A stretch of 64,000 nucleotides of DNA from Rhizobium sp. FY34. GTDB lineage: Bacteria > Pseudomonadota > Alphaproteobacteria > Rhizobiales > Rhizobiaceae. Position numbers and translations under genes: made by a program. Below, piece by piece: positions 1 to 11,000 of this stretch (position 1 is the stretch's first letter; every line of letters begins with the position of its first letter). Where the stretch lies: positions 248,001 to 312,000 of the forward strand of contig NZ_STFZ01000018.1 in the NCBI RefSeq assembly GCF_005222845.1, in the 5' to 3' direction. Under the pieces are notes generated by a model, which was given only the letters and a program-made list of their open reading frames with translations, did no database searches and was not told the DNA's origin.

Positions 1-683
1 GTTTGCGGGCGCATTTCGGCGCGCCGCGCATAGGGGTCGGCCTTCAGCGGCAGGACGGTTCCGTCCTTGGCAATGATCTCGAACTTATAGTTGGAGCCCA
101 CCCGCACATCCGGGGCAAAGATTTCCCAGATGCCGGTATCGGAGCGCAGCCGCATGACATGGCGGCGACCGTCCCAGGTGTTGAACTCACCCACGACCGA
201 GACGCGTGCTGCATTGGGGGCCCAGACGGCAAAGTGAAAGCCATCGACACCCTCATGCTTCAGCGGATGGGCGCCCATCTTGTCGAACAGGCGCAGATGC
301 GAGCCTTCGCGTACGAAGTAATCGTCCATCGGCCCGAGCACCGGGCCGAAGCTGTAGGGGTCTGTCAGCGCCCATTCCACATCGCCGCGCCGTGCGCGGT
401 ACCGCACGGGTCGCGGGCTTTGCAGGGATACGATGCCTTCGAAAAAGCCTGCTTCGTGACGGCAGGTCAGTTCGCCGATTTCCGTCCCGTCGAGCGAAAG
501 GGCGGTAACGGCCTCGGCACCGGGGATGAAGCAGCGGGCAAGCATGCCGCCGCCCACCTTGTGGGTGCCGAGGATGGCGAAGGGGTTGCGATGAGAACCG
601 CTGATGATCGCCTCGATCTCGGCAGGCGGAAGTTCACCACTGGTCTGTCCGTTCCTGCCGAGGTCTTTGGGCGTATCGTTCAT
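1..683 (-). CDS. glgB: 1,4-alpha-glucan branching enzyme GlgB, N-terminal part (cut by window start)
   Basis: Only about 227 N-terminal residues are inside the window; the gene continues leftwards. The visible part holds the branching-enzyme N-terminal module and the start of the CBM48 beta-sandwich (FAVWAPNA, VVGEFNTWDG, GIWEIF). The enzyme introduces alpha-1,6 branches into glycogen in the cytoplasm. The ATG (681-683) overlaps the TGA of glgP (683-685) as ATGA, so the two are translationally coupled in a glgP-glgB order usual for rhizobial glycogen operons. The catalytic GH13 barrel lies outside the window and cannot be checked. Confidence 0.93.
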   Translation of the reverse strand, partial: MNDTPKDLGRNGQTSGELPPAEIEAIISGSHRNPFAILGTHKVGGGMLARCFIPGAEAVTALSLDGTEIGELTCRHEAGFFEGIVSLQSPRPVRYRARRGDVEWALTDPYSFGPVLGPMDDYFVREGSHLRLFDKMGAHPLKHEGVDGFHFAVWAPNAARVSVVGEFNTWDGRRHVMRLRSDTGIWEIFAPDVRVGSNYKFEIIAKDGTVLPLKADPYARRAEMRPQ

Positions 684-3145
684 CAGGCTCTCCAGATCTC
701 CGTGGCATACTGGCGGATGGTGCGATCCGACGAGAACCAGCCCATACGCGCGGTATTGCGGATCGTCTTGGCATACCAGGAGGTCGGATCGCTCCAGATC
801 TGGTCCACGTCGCGCTGTGCCTTGGCATAGGCGTCGAAATCACCGGCCACCATGAACCAGTCGCCATTGTAGATGCCGTCCATCAGTGCCGTGAAGCGCG
901 ACCGGTCATCGGGCGAGAAAACGCCGGAGGAAATCGCCGACAGCGCCTGCGACAGCTCGCGGGAGGCCTCGATGATGGCGCGCGGATTGTGGCCCTCGGC
1001 GCGGGTGCGGGCAACTTCCTCGGCGGTCATGCCGAAGATCACGATGTTTTCTTCACCCACATGGTCGCGCATTTCGACATTGGCGCCATCGAGTGTACCG
1101 ATGGTGAGCGCGCCGTTCAGCCCGAATTTCATGTTGCCGGTGCCGGATGCTTCCATGCCGGCCGTCGAAATTTGCTCGGAAAGATCGGCTGCAGGCACCA
1201 TGACTTCGGCCAGCGACACATTGTAGTTGGGGATGAAGACGACCTTCAGCAGGCCGCGCACCGCCGGATCATTGTTGATGACGCGGGCCACGTCATTGGC
1301 CAGTTTGATGATCAGTTTGGCATTATGGTAGCTCGGGGCGGCCTTGCCGGCAAACAGCTTGACGCGCGGCACCCAGTCGAGTTCCGGATGCGAACGGATC
1401 TGGTCATAAAGCGCCACCGCCTCGATGATGTTGAGAAGCTGGCGTTTGTATTCGTGGATACGCTTGATCTGGATGTCGAACATGGCCGAGGGATCGAGCC
1501 TGATGCCCATGCGGCTGCCGACGAGATTGGCAAGCTGCACCTTGTTGGCCCGTTTCACGGCGGCGAATTTCTGCTGGAAGGAGGAATCCTCGGCAAAGGC
1601 ATCCAGTCCCTTCAGCGCATCGGTATCGTCCTTGAAGCCTTCGCCGATCGCCTCGGTGATCAGGTCGGTGAGGCCCGGATTGCACTGCATCAGCCAGCGG
1701 CGCGGGGTAATGCCGTTCGTCTTGTTGTTGATGCGGGTGGGATAAAGCGCATGCAGGTCGGCAAACACGGTTTCCTTCATCAGTTCCGTATGCAGCGCCG
1801 ATACGCCATTGATCGAATGCGAGCCGACAAAGGCCAGATTGCCCATGCGCAGGCGCCGATCGCCATTTTCGTCGATCAGCGAGATCGAGCGGATCTGCGC
1901 GTCGCTGAACTTCTTTTCCTTGCGGGCTTCCAAGAGGATCTTGGTGTTGATCGCATAGACGATCTGCATATGGCGCGGCAAAAGCCGCTCGAACAGCGGG
2001 ATCGGCCAGCTTTCCAGCGCTTCGGGCAGAAGCGTGTGATTGGTGTAGGAGAAAGTCTTGCGGGTGATTTCCCAGGCTTCGTCGATATCCATGCCATGCA
2101 CGTCCGACAGAAGACGGATCAGCTCGGCAATGGAGACTGCCGGATGCGTGTCGTTGAGCTGGATGGACACCTTGTCATGCAGGTTGGTGAAATCCGGATA
2201 TTGCTGCAAGTGGCGGCGCAGGATGTCCTGCAACGAGGCCGACGAGAAGAAATATTCCTGGCGCAGGCGCAGTTCCTGGCCGGCCGGGTTGGCATCGGCC
2301 GGATAGAGAACGCGGGTCAGTGATTCGGCCTTGTTGCTTTCGCGCAGCGCGCCGATATGGTCGCCGGCATTGAAGGCATCAAGTAGGATCGGGTCGATCG
2401 GCTGGGCCGACCAGAGGCGCAGCGTGTTGACGCGCTTGCCGCGCCAGCCGACGATCGGCGTATCATAGGCCATGGCGATGACGCGCTCGGCGGGCTTCCA
2501 GACATAGCGCGGTGCATCGTCATAACCACCGACGCTTTCCACCGAACCGCCATAGCCGATTTCATAGGAGCTTTCGCGCCGCTCGAACTCCCAGGGGTTG
2601 CCGTGGGCCAGCCAGGTTTCCGGCAATTCCACCTGCCATCCATCGGCCATCTGCTGGCGGAAGAGGCCATGCACATAGCGTATGCCATAGCCGTAGGCGG
2701 GGATATCGACCGTGGCCATGCTTTCCATGAAACAGGCAGCCAGTCGGCCAAGACCGCCATTGCCGAGCGCGGCATCCGGTTCCAGACCGGCGATCACGTC
2801 GATATCGACGCCGAGCGAGATCAGCGCGTCGCGGATCTCGTTCATCAGGCCGAGATTGGAGACGGCGTCGCGCATCAGGCGGCCGATGAGGAATTCCAGC
2901 GACAGATAATACACACGCTTGTCGCCCGTCCGGTAAACCTTGCGCGTCGATTCCATCCAGCGGTCAATGATGCGGTCGCGCACCACCAGGATCGTGGCCG
3001 TTAGCCAGTCATGCGGCTTGGCAACCTTGGCGTCCTTGCCGATGCGGTAGGTCAACCGCTCGATAATCTCCTCTGCCATGATCTCTGGGCTGGAGCTGCG
3101 CGGTGCGGGCTGGGGGATATCTACCGGAGAGAGCGTATTGTTCAT
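683..3145 (-). CDS. glgP: Glycogen/maltodextrin phosphorylase
   Basis: 820 residues, the normal length for bacterial GT35 phosphorylases. It releases glucose-1-phosphate from the non-reducing ends of glycogen using pyridoxal phosphate. The N-terminal block YYLSLEFLIGR, the central NDTHP and the C-terminal PLP-lysine block GTGNMKFGLNGAL followed by TIGTLDGANVE are all intact. It is first in a coupled pair with glgB (4-nt overlap). The ATG at 3145 is the first in-frame start and precedes conserved sequence. About 230 bp separate it from the next gene upstream, so its promoter should lie in 3146-3300, where I see no obvious consensus. Confidence 0.97.
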   Translation of the reverse strand: MNNTLSPVDIPQPAPRSSSPEIMAEEIIERLTYRIGKDAKVAKPHDWLTATILVVRDRIIDRWMESTRKVYRTGDKRVYYLSLEFLIGRLMRDAVSNLGLMNEIRDALISLGVDIDVIAGLEPDAALGNGGLGRLAACFMESMATVDIPAYGYGIRYVHGLFRQQMADGWQVELPETWLAHGNPWEFERRESSYEIGYGGSVESVGGYDDAPRYVWKPAERVIAMAYDTPIVGWRGKRVNTLRLWSAQPIDPILLDAFNAGDHIGALRESNKAESLTRVLYPADANPAGQELRLRQEYFFSSASLQDILRRHLQQYPDFTNLHDKVSIQLNDTHPAVSIAELIRLLSDVHGMDIDEAWEITRKTFSYTNHTLLPEALESWPIPLFERLLPRHMQIVYAINTKILLEARKEKKFSDAQIRSISLIDENGDRRLRMGNLAFVGSHSINGVSALHTELMKETVFADLHALYPTRINNKTNGITPRRWLMQCNPGLTDLITEAIGEGFKDDTDALKGLDAFAEDSSFQQKFAAVKRANKVQLANLVGSRMGIRLDPSAMFDIQIKRIHEYKRQLLNIIEAVALYDQIRSHPELDWVPRVKLFAGKAAPSYHNAKLIIKLANDVARVINNDPAVRGLLKVVFIPNYNVSLAEVMVPAADLSEQISTAGMEASGTGNMKFGLNGALTIGTLDGANVEMRDHVGEENIVIFGMTAEEVARTRAEGHNPRAIIEASRELSQALSAISSGVFSPDDRSRFTALMDGIYNGDWFMVAGDFDAYAKAQRDVDQIWSDPTSWYAKTIRNTARMGWFSSDRTIRQYATEIWRA

Positions 3146-3303
3146 GAGGTCGCCAACTTTGCTGGGGGAACGTGGGAGGGGGCGTTCGATTCAGTGCATG
3201 GCATGTTGTCCGCTGACAGTTTATGCATCGTTATGATGCACATGCAATCGCCTGCTGCAATGGGTTTCCGCAATGATTTCCAAAGCGCTGTGAATTGACG
3301 CCG

Positions 3304-3339
3304 AAAAAACGCGCAAACGCCCGCTTTTCAGCGGGCGTT
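3304..3339 (-). terminator. Intrinsic terminator of the vWA/Tad-like gene
   Basis: A 9-bp GC-rich stem (AACGCCCGC with GCGGGCGTT, 6-nt loop) is followed on the minus strand by GTTTGCGCG and a run of six T. It sits 39 bp after the stop of the gene at 3378-4685. Confidence 0.75.
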
Positions 3340-3377
3340 CCGATAAGTTCAGGTGCGAGATCAAGGCTTTGGCTGGG

Positions 3378-4685
3378 TCAGTTGGTCAGCCGTGACGAGG
3401 TCTTGGCCGCCTTGCGGCCGATATCGCCGAAGGCCTGCACGAGCTTGGCCATGTTGTCAGCTTCATAGTAGTTGTCATCGCTGGAAGCGCAGGCAGACAG
3501 CAGCGATTTTCCCTTGTCCGGTGCCATGAAGGCAACGGTAAAGACAGTGATGCCGTCGTCCTTTGCCGTCTTACACTGGGCGCGCACCTTGTCGTCGATT
3601 GTCTTGTTCCAACTGCTGCTGTAGCCGGTCATTTCGCCATCGGTCATCAGCACGATGTAGCGGCCAAAGCTGATATTGTCTTTTGCCTTGTGCTGAGTCT
3701 CTTCGGTCTTGTTGCTCTTTCGCAGAGCGGCGAAGGCCACATCCATGGCGCCTGTGGCATCGGTGCCGCCTTCCGGCACGGCCGGTAGGTCAGCCACATA
3801 TTTTGCTGCCTTGGTGGTTCCCCAATCCGGCTTTTCTTCCTTCTGGGTCTCATGCGTATAGGAGACGGCGCCAATGCGGATCAGCTTCTTGGCCTCCTGT
3901 TCGCGCAGGGCCGTTGTGGTGGCGTCCGGTGCCGAGGCCTTCTGCAGTTCGCCGAACAGCACATTGGCTGCAGATTTCAGAGCGGCGATCTTGGTGACGT
4001 AGTTGGGCACGGTCTTCGTCTGGTTGTACCAGCCATAGCAGGTTGTGTTGTTTCCCCACCAATCCTTGCAGGCATAGCTGCCATAAACCTGTTCCTGCAC
4101 CTGCTTTGTCGGATTGACCGGATCGACGGTCGTCGTGTCCCAGGCCATGGAGCCGGAACGATCAAGCGCCAGATACATGGACAGGGCATTGCCCTCGCGG
4201 GCACTGGCCGCGACGCTCGAAATGCTGATCGGCACGGTGGTAAAGCCAAGCATCTGGGTCAGCGGGTTCAACTGGACATTGGAAGTCGTGGTGATGCGTA
4301 CTTCGAATGCCTTGCTCGTTCCGCCTGTGGATGTTGCGGTGGCCTGAGCGGTCGTGCTGGCTTCAAGGGCTGCGCGTAACGCGTCCAGTTCCGCCTTGGT
4401 GGCGCCGCTCTGTTCATACTCCATCAGCGTCTGGCTGATCAGATAGCTTTCGGCAACGGCCATGGCCTGCGCTTCGGTAATGTCTTCGGAGGACATTTTC
4501 GATGCTGCGGCAAGCGTTGCCGCATCGGCGGTTGCCTGGAGATCGGCCTTCTGCTGCAAAAGGTTGGTGAGGTCGATTGCCATGCCGCCGACGCCGATGG
4601 TGACCGGCAACAGGATGGCCGTCATCATGCCGAAATTGCCACCGCGATCCCGCAGCATGCGCCAAAATGTCGATCTGCTCATCAT
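3378..4685 (-). CDS. Tad-like pilus/secreted protein with von Willebrand factor A domain
   Basis: About 435 residues from ATG 4685 (a second ATG follows directly; upstream codons lack a ribosome site). The N-terminus has a short basic stretch, then a hydrophobic segment (GMMTAILLPVTIGVGG) followed by QKADLQATADAATLAAAS, the signature of TadE/TadG-type pseudopilin-like proteins. The rest is a vWA domain with a MIDAS DRSGS motif and IVLMTDGEMTGYSS later. TadG-type proteins are exported and linked to Flp pilus assembly or envelope integrity, but no other tad genes are nearby, so this is a solitary copy. An insert rich in W, Y and C (KDWWGNNTTCYGWYN) lies just after the MIDAS region and may be disulfide-bonded. 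Exact role unknown. Confidence 0.75.
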   Translation of the reverse strand: MMSRSTFWRMLRDRGGNFGMMTAILLPVTIGVGGMAIDLTNLLQQKADLQATADAATLAAASKMSSEDITEAQAMAVAESYLISQTLMEYEQSGATKAELDALRAALEASTTAQATATSTGGTSKAFEVRITTTSNVQLNPLTQMLGFTTVPISISSVAASAREGNALSMYLALDRSGSMAWDTTTVDPVNPTKQVQEQVYGSYACKDWWGNNTTCYGWYNQTKTVPNYVTKIAALKSAANVLFGELQKASAPDATTTALREQEAKKLIRIGAVSYTHETQKEEKPDWGTTKAAKYVADLPAVPEGGTDATGAMDVAFAALRKSNKTEETQHKAKDNISFGRYIVLMTDGEMTGYSSSWNKTIDDKVRAQCKTAKDDGITVFTVAFMAPDKGKSLLSACASSDDNYYEADNMAKLVQAFGDIGRKAAKTSSRLTN

Positions 4686-4793
4686 AGCCACCCGTTCGTG
4701 CTCATCACAACGCACTGATGAATAAGGCAGGGACCTGATCAAACCGCTAAGCAGAATGGTGGCATTTGAGTGAAACGCCCGAAAGCGGGGCGA

Positions 4794-5675
4794 TTATTGC
4801 TTCAAAGGTACCACATCGACCGATTGTACCGTTTTGTGTTTACCGTAAGTCTTTAAAACGCCGATGACGGGGGCCACGTCGGCATAGTCGCGACCATAGC
4901 CCACGACGATATGGTCGGAGCTCGCGGTGATATTGTTGGTCGGGTCCAGTTCGATGAACCCTTCCGCCGCGCCGCACCATACCCTGACCCAGGCATGCAT
5001 GGCGTCTGCACCTTCCAGCCGCTCCTTGCCCGGTGGCGGAATGGTGCGCAGGAAGCCGCTGACATAGCCCGCCGGAATGCCGAGGCTGCGCAGGCCGACG
5101 ATCATGATATGGGAAAAATCCTGGCAGACGCCGCGTTTCAGCTTGAAGGCTTCGCGCGGTGTGGTGTCCACAGTCGTCGCATCCGGATCATATTTGAAAT
5201 CCTTGTGGATGCGGGCGCAAAGGGATGTGGCGATCTCGCGCACCGTCTGGCCGGGCTTTAGGCCTTCGCGGGCGTAAGCCGCAATCGCCGGCTCGAAGGG
5301 CAGCCTCGGGCTGGAACCCGTCAGGTGATGCGGCGAGCCGGCATCCACCGACCAGAGATCGGCCAGTTCTTCCGTCAGCGTGGCAAGTTCGGGCGAAAGG
5401 TCTGCCGTCAGCGGCATGGTCTCCACATGCACGCGGGCCTGCATGCGGATGTCCAACTTGTCATGCGGGGCGCGAAACAGGATGGACGTGGTCGGCTGGC
5501 CGAAGAAATCGGTAAAGCTTGCCCGCTCGTCTGCTGTTGGTGAAATGGTGATGGAGCCGGCAATCAGCCGCTGGCGGTTCGGCAGCGACAGAGGCAGAAG
5601 GCGGACGTGATGGCGCGCACCGGAGGCCGGCGCCTCGTAGACATAGCCCATGTGCAGCGAGAGATCGTAGAGCAT
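4794..5675 (-). CDS. Transglutaminase-like cysteine protease family protein
   Basis: 293 residues: an N-terminal bacterial transglutaminase-associated beta domain (about 1-150) and a transglutaminase-core domain. The catalytic triad is visible: Cys in GVCQDFSHIM, His in DAMHAWVRVW and Asp in ELDPTNN. It is the last gene of a three-gene minus-strand operon (gaps of 1 and 5 bp) with the ATP-grasp/alpha-E and DUF2126 genes. Such operons have been proposed from comparative genomics to make or cleave a modified peptide; the substrate is unknown. The reaction (hydrolysis or amide transfer) cannot be told from sequence. Confidence 0.88.
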   Translation of the reverse strand: MLYDLSLHMGYVYEAPASGARHHVRLLPLSLPNRQRLIAGSITISPTADERASFTDFFGQPTTSILFRAPHDKLDIRMQARVHVETMPLTADLSPELATLTEELADLWSVDAGSPHHLTGSSPRLPFEPAIAAYAREGLKPGQTVREIATSLCARIHKDFKYDPDATTVDTTPREAFKLKRGVCQDFSHIMIVGLRSLGIPAGYVSGFLRTIPPPGKERLEGADAMHAWVRVWCGAAEGFIELDPTNNITASSDHIVVGYGRDYADVAPVIGVLKTYGKHKTVQSVDVVPLKQ

Positions 5676-5680
5676 GGTAC

Positions 5681-8095
5681 TTATCCGAAATAGGTCTGGC
5701 CCAGCAGATCGGAGAGTTTCTCCATCTCTGCTTCCAGCTTGGCATAAACGTCGGCATTCATGGCATCGGGCGTCATCACCGCAAGGCCGGAATGCAGCCG
5801 CATGGATTCGCGATCGAGCGCCGACATCTGCCCGGTTCCGTGCGGATGCGGCAATTGCTCGACTTCCGTGCGGATCTCGTTCAGCTGGAACAGGATCGAG
5901 CGCGGATTGAGCGGATCAAGCGCCAGCAGGTCGGTCACCGTCAGCCGCGCCGTGTTGACATTGTAGCGGCGGCGATGGGTCATCACGCTGTCGCCGATTT
6001 CCAGCAGCATGTCGAGCGAGCCGTCTGGGGCATCCGGCCCGGACATGTGGCCGAGCAGCCGCGTCATGTGCAGCCCGCGCTCCAGGTAGCGGCCGATGGA
6101 CAGGAAGCGCCAGCCAGTAAACCGGTACATGTTTTCGTGCACCAGGCCGGCAAAGCCCGCAAGCTTGCGCAAAAGAACCGTCATCGCATGGGCGGCATCA
6201 TCGCCTGCCTGTACCGCTTCGTGAAAGCGTTTGGCGGTTTTTGCCAAGTCGTTCAGCGCCAGCCAGCCATCCGGCGAAAAGCGGTCGCGGATATTGCTGG
6301 CGGAATAGATGGCGCTGTCGATATTGCGGATCAGCGGTTCGGGCACGGCCTTGGCCATGTCCATGTCGATGCTTTCCAGATAGCGCGCCACATCGGCCAG
6401 CAGCGGCTGTGCGGGATTGGCAGCCTCGGCATAGCGGATATGCCAGGAGCGCAGGATGCGCAGCGCGCCTTCGGAGCGCTCGATATAGCGGCCAAGCCAG
6501 AACAGGTTGTCGGCGGCGCGGCTGGGCAGGCTGCCCGGCATGTTGCGCGAAAAGCTTTCCTCGGGCGGTAGCAGGCTCTGGCGTTCCACCGGCTTGTCGG
6601 AAACGATCCAGACATCGGCTGCCGTGCCGCCGGCCTGCATGGCAATGGCTTCCACATCATCGCCGGAGCCGATGCGGGCAAAGCCGCCGGGCATGATCTG
6701 CCAGCCGTTTTCGGTGCGCGCGGCAAAGACGCGCAGCGACATCGGCCTTGGAATGAGCTTGCCGCCGCAATAGGCCGGCGTGGTCGACAGCGTCACGACT
6801 TCCTGGCCGACGAGCTTGCCGCCTTCCGAGGCGAGCCATTCGCCGACGGAGCGCTTGGCCGATTCGCGCAGCGACGAGCCCAGCACCGATTGGCCGCTGT
6901 CATCAAAGAAGGGCAGGCGCGAATAGGCCGGGCCGATGACCATGCGCTCGATATTGTCGGCCACGTGCTTGCGCTCGCTTTCCTGGCCGCACCACCAGGT
7001 GGCAATCGAGGGAAGCAGCAGTTCTTCATCCAGCAGATGATGACAGATGGTGGGGGTGAAGGCGAGCAGCGCGCGGGTTTCCAGAATGCCGGCGCCCAGC
7101 GCATTGACGATAGTGACGGAACCGGCGCGCAACGCCTGCACCAGGCCGGGCGTGCCGATATGCGAGTTCTGGTTCAGCTCCAGCGGATCGGCATAGGATG
7201 CATCGAGACGCCGCCACAAGACGCCGATGGGTTTGAGGCCGGCCACCGTGCGCACCATGACCCGGTCGTTGACGACGGTAAGATCCTCGCCCTCCAGCAG
7301 CATGAAACCGAGATAGCGAGCAATATAGGCGTGTTCGAAATAGGTCTCATTGGCCGGTCCCGGTGTCAGAACCGCGATCCTGTCATCCGGATAGCGCTTA
7401 TGCGCCTGCAGCGCATTGCGGAAGGCGCCGAAGAAGGAGGCCAGCCGGTGCACATGCATTTCGCCATAGATATCGGAGAGCGCGCGGGTGGTCGCCACGC
7501 GGTTTTCCAGGGCAAAGCCGGCGCCTGACGGGGCCTGTGTGCGATCCGCCAGCACCCACCAATTGCCATCCGGCCCGCGGCCGATCTCGAAGGAACAGAA
7601 GTGGAGATAGTGCCCGTTGACCGGCTTGACGCCGACCAGCGGGCGCAGGAATTCCGGATTGGACGCCACGAGCGCCGGCGGCAGAATGCCGTCGCGCACC
7701 AGCGTATTGTCGCCATAGATATCGGCGACGATCTTTTCCAGAAGCTCGGCGCGCTGCACGAGGCCGGCGGACACCTTTTCCCATTCGCGGCCATCGATCA
7801 GCACCGGAACATGCGAAATCGGCCAGCTGCGTTCGCCATTGCCCTGCGCGCCATAGGAGCGATAGAAAACGCCTGCATCGCGCAGATAGCGGTCGGCACG
7901 GGCAAAACGCTCATGCAGTTCGCTTTCCGACATGCGGCCCAGCGCGTCGATGAGCGTTTGCCAGACCGGACGGATCTGCCCGTTCCGGTCCAGCATTTCA
8001 TCCGATACGCCCGACAAGGCACGATAGCCGAGGACTGGATCGTCGCCGATCGCCTCGCTATGGACTGGTCGTTCGTTTGTCGGAATGCGTACCAC
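5681..8095 (-). CDS. Circularly permuted type-2 ATP-grasp fused to alpha-E domain
   Basis: 804 residues. Residues about 1-470 are a circularly permuted ATP-grasp domain (MLLEGEDLTVVNDRV, RRLDASYADPLELN, TLSTTPAYCGGKLIPR); residues about 480-804 are the helical alpha-E domain (NLFWLGRYIERSE near its start). ATP-grasp enzymes ligate carboxylates to amines through acylphosphates. In many bacteria the two parts are separate neighbouring genes; here they are one ORF. It is the middle gene of the transglutaminase operon, 1 bp from the DUF2126 gene. The fused form suggests the two domains work stoichiometrically. Substrate unknown. Confidence 0.9.
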   Translation of the reverse strand: MVRIPTNERPVHSEAIGDDPVLGYRALSGVSDEMLDRNGQIRPVWQTLIDALGRMSESELHERFARADRYLRDAGVFYRSYGAQGNGERSWPISHVPVLIDGREWEKVSAGLVQRAELLEKIVADIYGDNTLVRDGILPPALVASNPEFLRPLVGVKPVNGHYLHFCSFEIGRGPDGNWWVLADRTQAPSGAGFALENRVATTRALSDIYGEMHVHRLASFFGAFRNALQAHKRYPDDRIAVLTPGPANETYFEHAYIARYLGFMLLEGEDLTVVNDRVMVRTVAGLKPIGVLWRRLDASYADPLELNQNSHIGTPGLVQALRAGSVTIVNALGAGILETRALLAFTPTICHHLLDEELLLPSIATWWCGQESERKHVADNIERMVIGPAYSRLPFFDDSGQSVLGSSLRESAKRSVGEWLASEGGKLVGQEVVTLSTTPAYCGGKLIPRPMSLRVFAARTENGWQIMPGGFARIGSGDDVEAIAMQAGGTAADVWIVSDKPVERQSLLPPEESFSRNMPGSLPSRAADNLFWLGRYIERSEGALRILRSWHIRYAEAANPAQPLLADVARYLESIDMDMAKAVPEPLIRNIDSAIYSASNIRDRFSPDGWLALNDLAKTAKRFHEAVQAGDDAAHAMTVLLRKLAGFAGLVHENMYRFTGWRFLSIGRYLERGLHMTRLLGHMSGPDAPDGSLDMLLEIGDSVMTHRRRYNVNTARLTVTDLLALDPLNPRSILFQLNEIRTEVEQLPHPHGTGQMSALDRESMRLHSGLAVMTPDAMNADVYAKLEAEMEKLSDLLGQTYFG

Positions 8096-8096
8096 G

Positions 8097-11000
8097 TCAG
8101 ACTCCTATCGGCCGGCGCAGATCGAGAGTCAGCGGAAACTCCGGTGAGACTTGCTCAGGCATCAATACATATTGACCTGCCGTATGCCCCCAAGGTTCAA
8201 AGCGCGCAAGCCTGCGGGCTTCTGCCTCATTGCCATTGACGGGGAAAGTCTCATAGCTGCGCCCGCCCGGATGGGCCACGTGATAGACGCATCCGCCAAT
8301 CGAGCGGCTCGACCAGGTGTCGTAGATGTCGAAGGTGAGCGGCGTGTTGACCGGCAGGGCCGGATGCAGGCCGGAAGCCGGTTGCCAGGCCTTGAACCGC
8401 ACGCCGGCCACCGATACGCCGGAATGGCCGGTGGGCTTCAGCGGCACCGCGCGGCCGTTGCAGGCAACCCGGTAACGCTCGGGATTGGCCGTTTCCAGCC
8501 GCACCTGCAGGCGTTCCACGGAGGAATCCACGTAGCGCACAGTGCCGCCGATCGCGCCCTGTTCACCCATCACATGCCAGGGTTCCAGCGCCTGGCGCAG
8601 CTCGAGCTTGGCGCCCTCGTATTCCACCTCGCCGAAGAAGGGGAAGCGGAATTCCAGCTGTGCCTCGAACCATTCGGAGCGGAAATCGAAGCCGTTCTGG
8701 CGCAGATCCGCCAGCACGTCGAGGAAATCGGCCCAGACATAATGCGGCAGCATGAAACGGTCGGCCAGCGCCGTTCCCCAGCGCACGAAAGAGCCCTGGA
8801 TCGGGTTCTTCCACGAGCGGGCAATCAGCGCACGCACCATCAGCTGCTGGGCAAGTGACATGCGGGCATTCGGTGGCATTTCAAAGCCGCGGAATTCTAC
8901 AAGTCCAAGGCGTCCCGTCGGTCCATCCGGCGAGAACAGCTTGTCGATGCAGATTTCCGAACGATGGGTATTGCCGCTCACATCGGTCAGGAGATTGCGG
9001 AACAGGCGATCGACAAGCCAGGGCAGGGGCGCGAGCCCCTGTCCCGGTGCCGGTACCTGCGCCATGGCGATTTCTAGCTCATAGAGGCTGTCATGCCGGG
9101 CCTCGTCCACGCGCGGTGCCTGGCTGGTCGGGCCGATGAACAGGCCGGAGAACAGATAGGACAGCGAGGGATGGCGCTGCCAGTGCAGGATCAGGCTTTT
9201 CAGCAGGTCCGGGCGGCGCAGGAACGGGCTGTCATTGGGATTGGCACCGCCGACCACAACATGGTTGCCGCCGCCGGTGCCGGTGTGGCGCCCGTCGATC
9301 ATGAACTTGTCGGCACCCAGCCTGGTCAGGCGCGCTTCCTCATAGACGGCGGTGGTGATTTCCACGCATTCCTTCCAGTTGGAGGCGGGATGGACATTGA
9401 CCTCGATGACGCCCGGATCGGGCGCGACGCGCATGACATTCAGCCGTTCATCCTGTGGCGGCGTATAGCCTTCGATATGCACGGGAAGCTTGAGAGCGGC
9501 GGCTGCCCGTTCCGCCGAAGCGATGAGGTCGAGATAATCTTCCAGCGCTTCGGTCGGCGGCATGAACACGCAGATGCGCCCGTCGCGAACCTCGACGGAA
9601 ATGGCGGTGCGCACGCGTCCGCCAATCTCCTCATAGGACTGGCCCATCTGCACCTGCTGGGCGGTTTCCCGGCGCAGGGAATGTTCCGGCAGGCTGCGGG
9701 CGCTGTCCTTGGTGAAATCGGGCAGCGGCGGGCGCTCCACCGTCGGGTCCATCGGGTTGATATAGGGATAGGACGAGGGCGAAATATAGGGCAGTGAGTT
9801 CAGCGGCAGGCGGAAGCCGACGGGAGAATCGCCCGGCAGAAGATAGAGCTGGCCGCGCCGCGTGCGCCATTTCTCGCTGATCCATTTGCGGCCTGTGGCG
9901 CGTGTCTGCCAGGCTTGCACCGGCAGTACATAGCCGGCGGGCACGGTGAGCCCCTTGGAGAAGACCTTGGCGATGCGGTTGCGCTCTTCCGGGTCCTTCA
10001 GCTTGGAATTGGACGGATCGACATTTTCTGGAAGGTTTGCCTCCTTGACGATCCATTCTGCCGGATCTTCGAAGGCTGGCGTGACATTCTCTGTTTCAAG
10101 AGCCAGTTCCGCGGCAACCGCTTTCAGGAAGCGGCCGGCATCCTCGTGATCGACATCGTGTTGCTTGTGCTCGATGGCGATCAGATCCGGATTGTTCCAG
10201 ATCGGCAGTCCATCCCTGCGCCAGTAGAGCGAGAAGGTCCAGCGCGGCAGGCTTTCGCCGGGATACCATTTTCCCTGGCCGTAATGCAGGAAGCCGCCTG
10301 GTGCAAAGCGCTGGCGCAGGCGGCGGATGAGGGCATCTGCCTTGTCGCGCTTGGTGGGGCCGACAGCGCCGGTGTTCCATTCATCGGATTCGAAATCGTC
10401 GATCGAAACGAAGGTCGGCTCGCCGCCCATGGTGAGGCGCACGTCCTGCGCGGCCAGAAGCCGGTCCACCTTGTCGCCCAGCGCATTCAGCGCATCCCAG
10501 CTCTCGTCGGAAAACGGCTTGGTGATGCGCGGATGCTCAGAAACGCGTGAAACGGACATGTCAAAGTCGAAGGAGGTCTCGGCTTCGCCGAAATAGCCGC
10601 CGGAAATCGGCGCGGCATTCTTGTAATGCGGTGTGGCGGCCAGAGGTATGTGGCTTTCACCGGTCAAAAGGCCGGAGGTCGGGTCAAGCCCGATCCAGCC
10701 GGCGCCGGGCAGATACACTTCCGTCCAGGCGTGCAGGTCGGTGAAATCCACCTCGGTACCGGAAGGGCCATCGAGCGCCTTCAGATCCGGTGTCAGCTGG
10801 ATCAGGTAGCCGGAGACGAAGCGCGCGGCAAAGCCCAGATGCCGCAGAACCTGCACGAATAGCCAGCTGCTGTCGCGACAGGAGCCGCGCGCCGTTTCCA
10901 GCGTCTGCTCGGGCGTCTGCACGCCGGGCTCCATGCGGATGACATAGCCGATTTCGCGCTGCAGCCTGGCATTGAGGCCGACAACCATATCGACCGTGTG

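Noticed and set aside
989..2323. 444-codon plus-strand frame inside glgP
   Set aside because: Shadow of glgP; His/Arg-rich nonsense composition typical of antisense frames.
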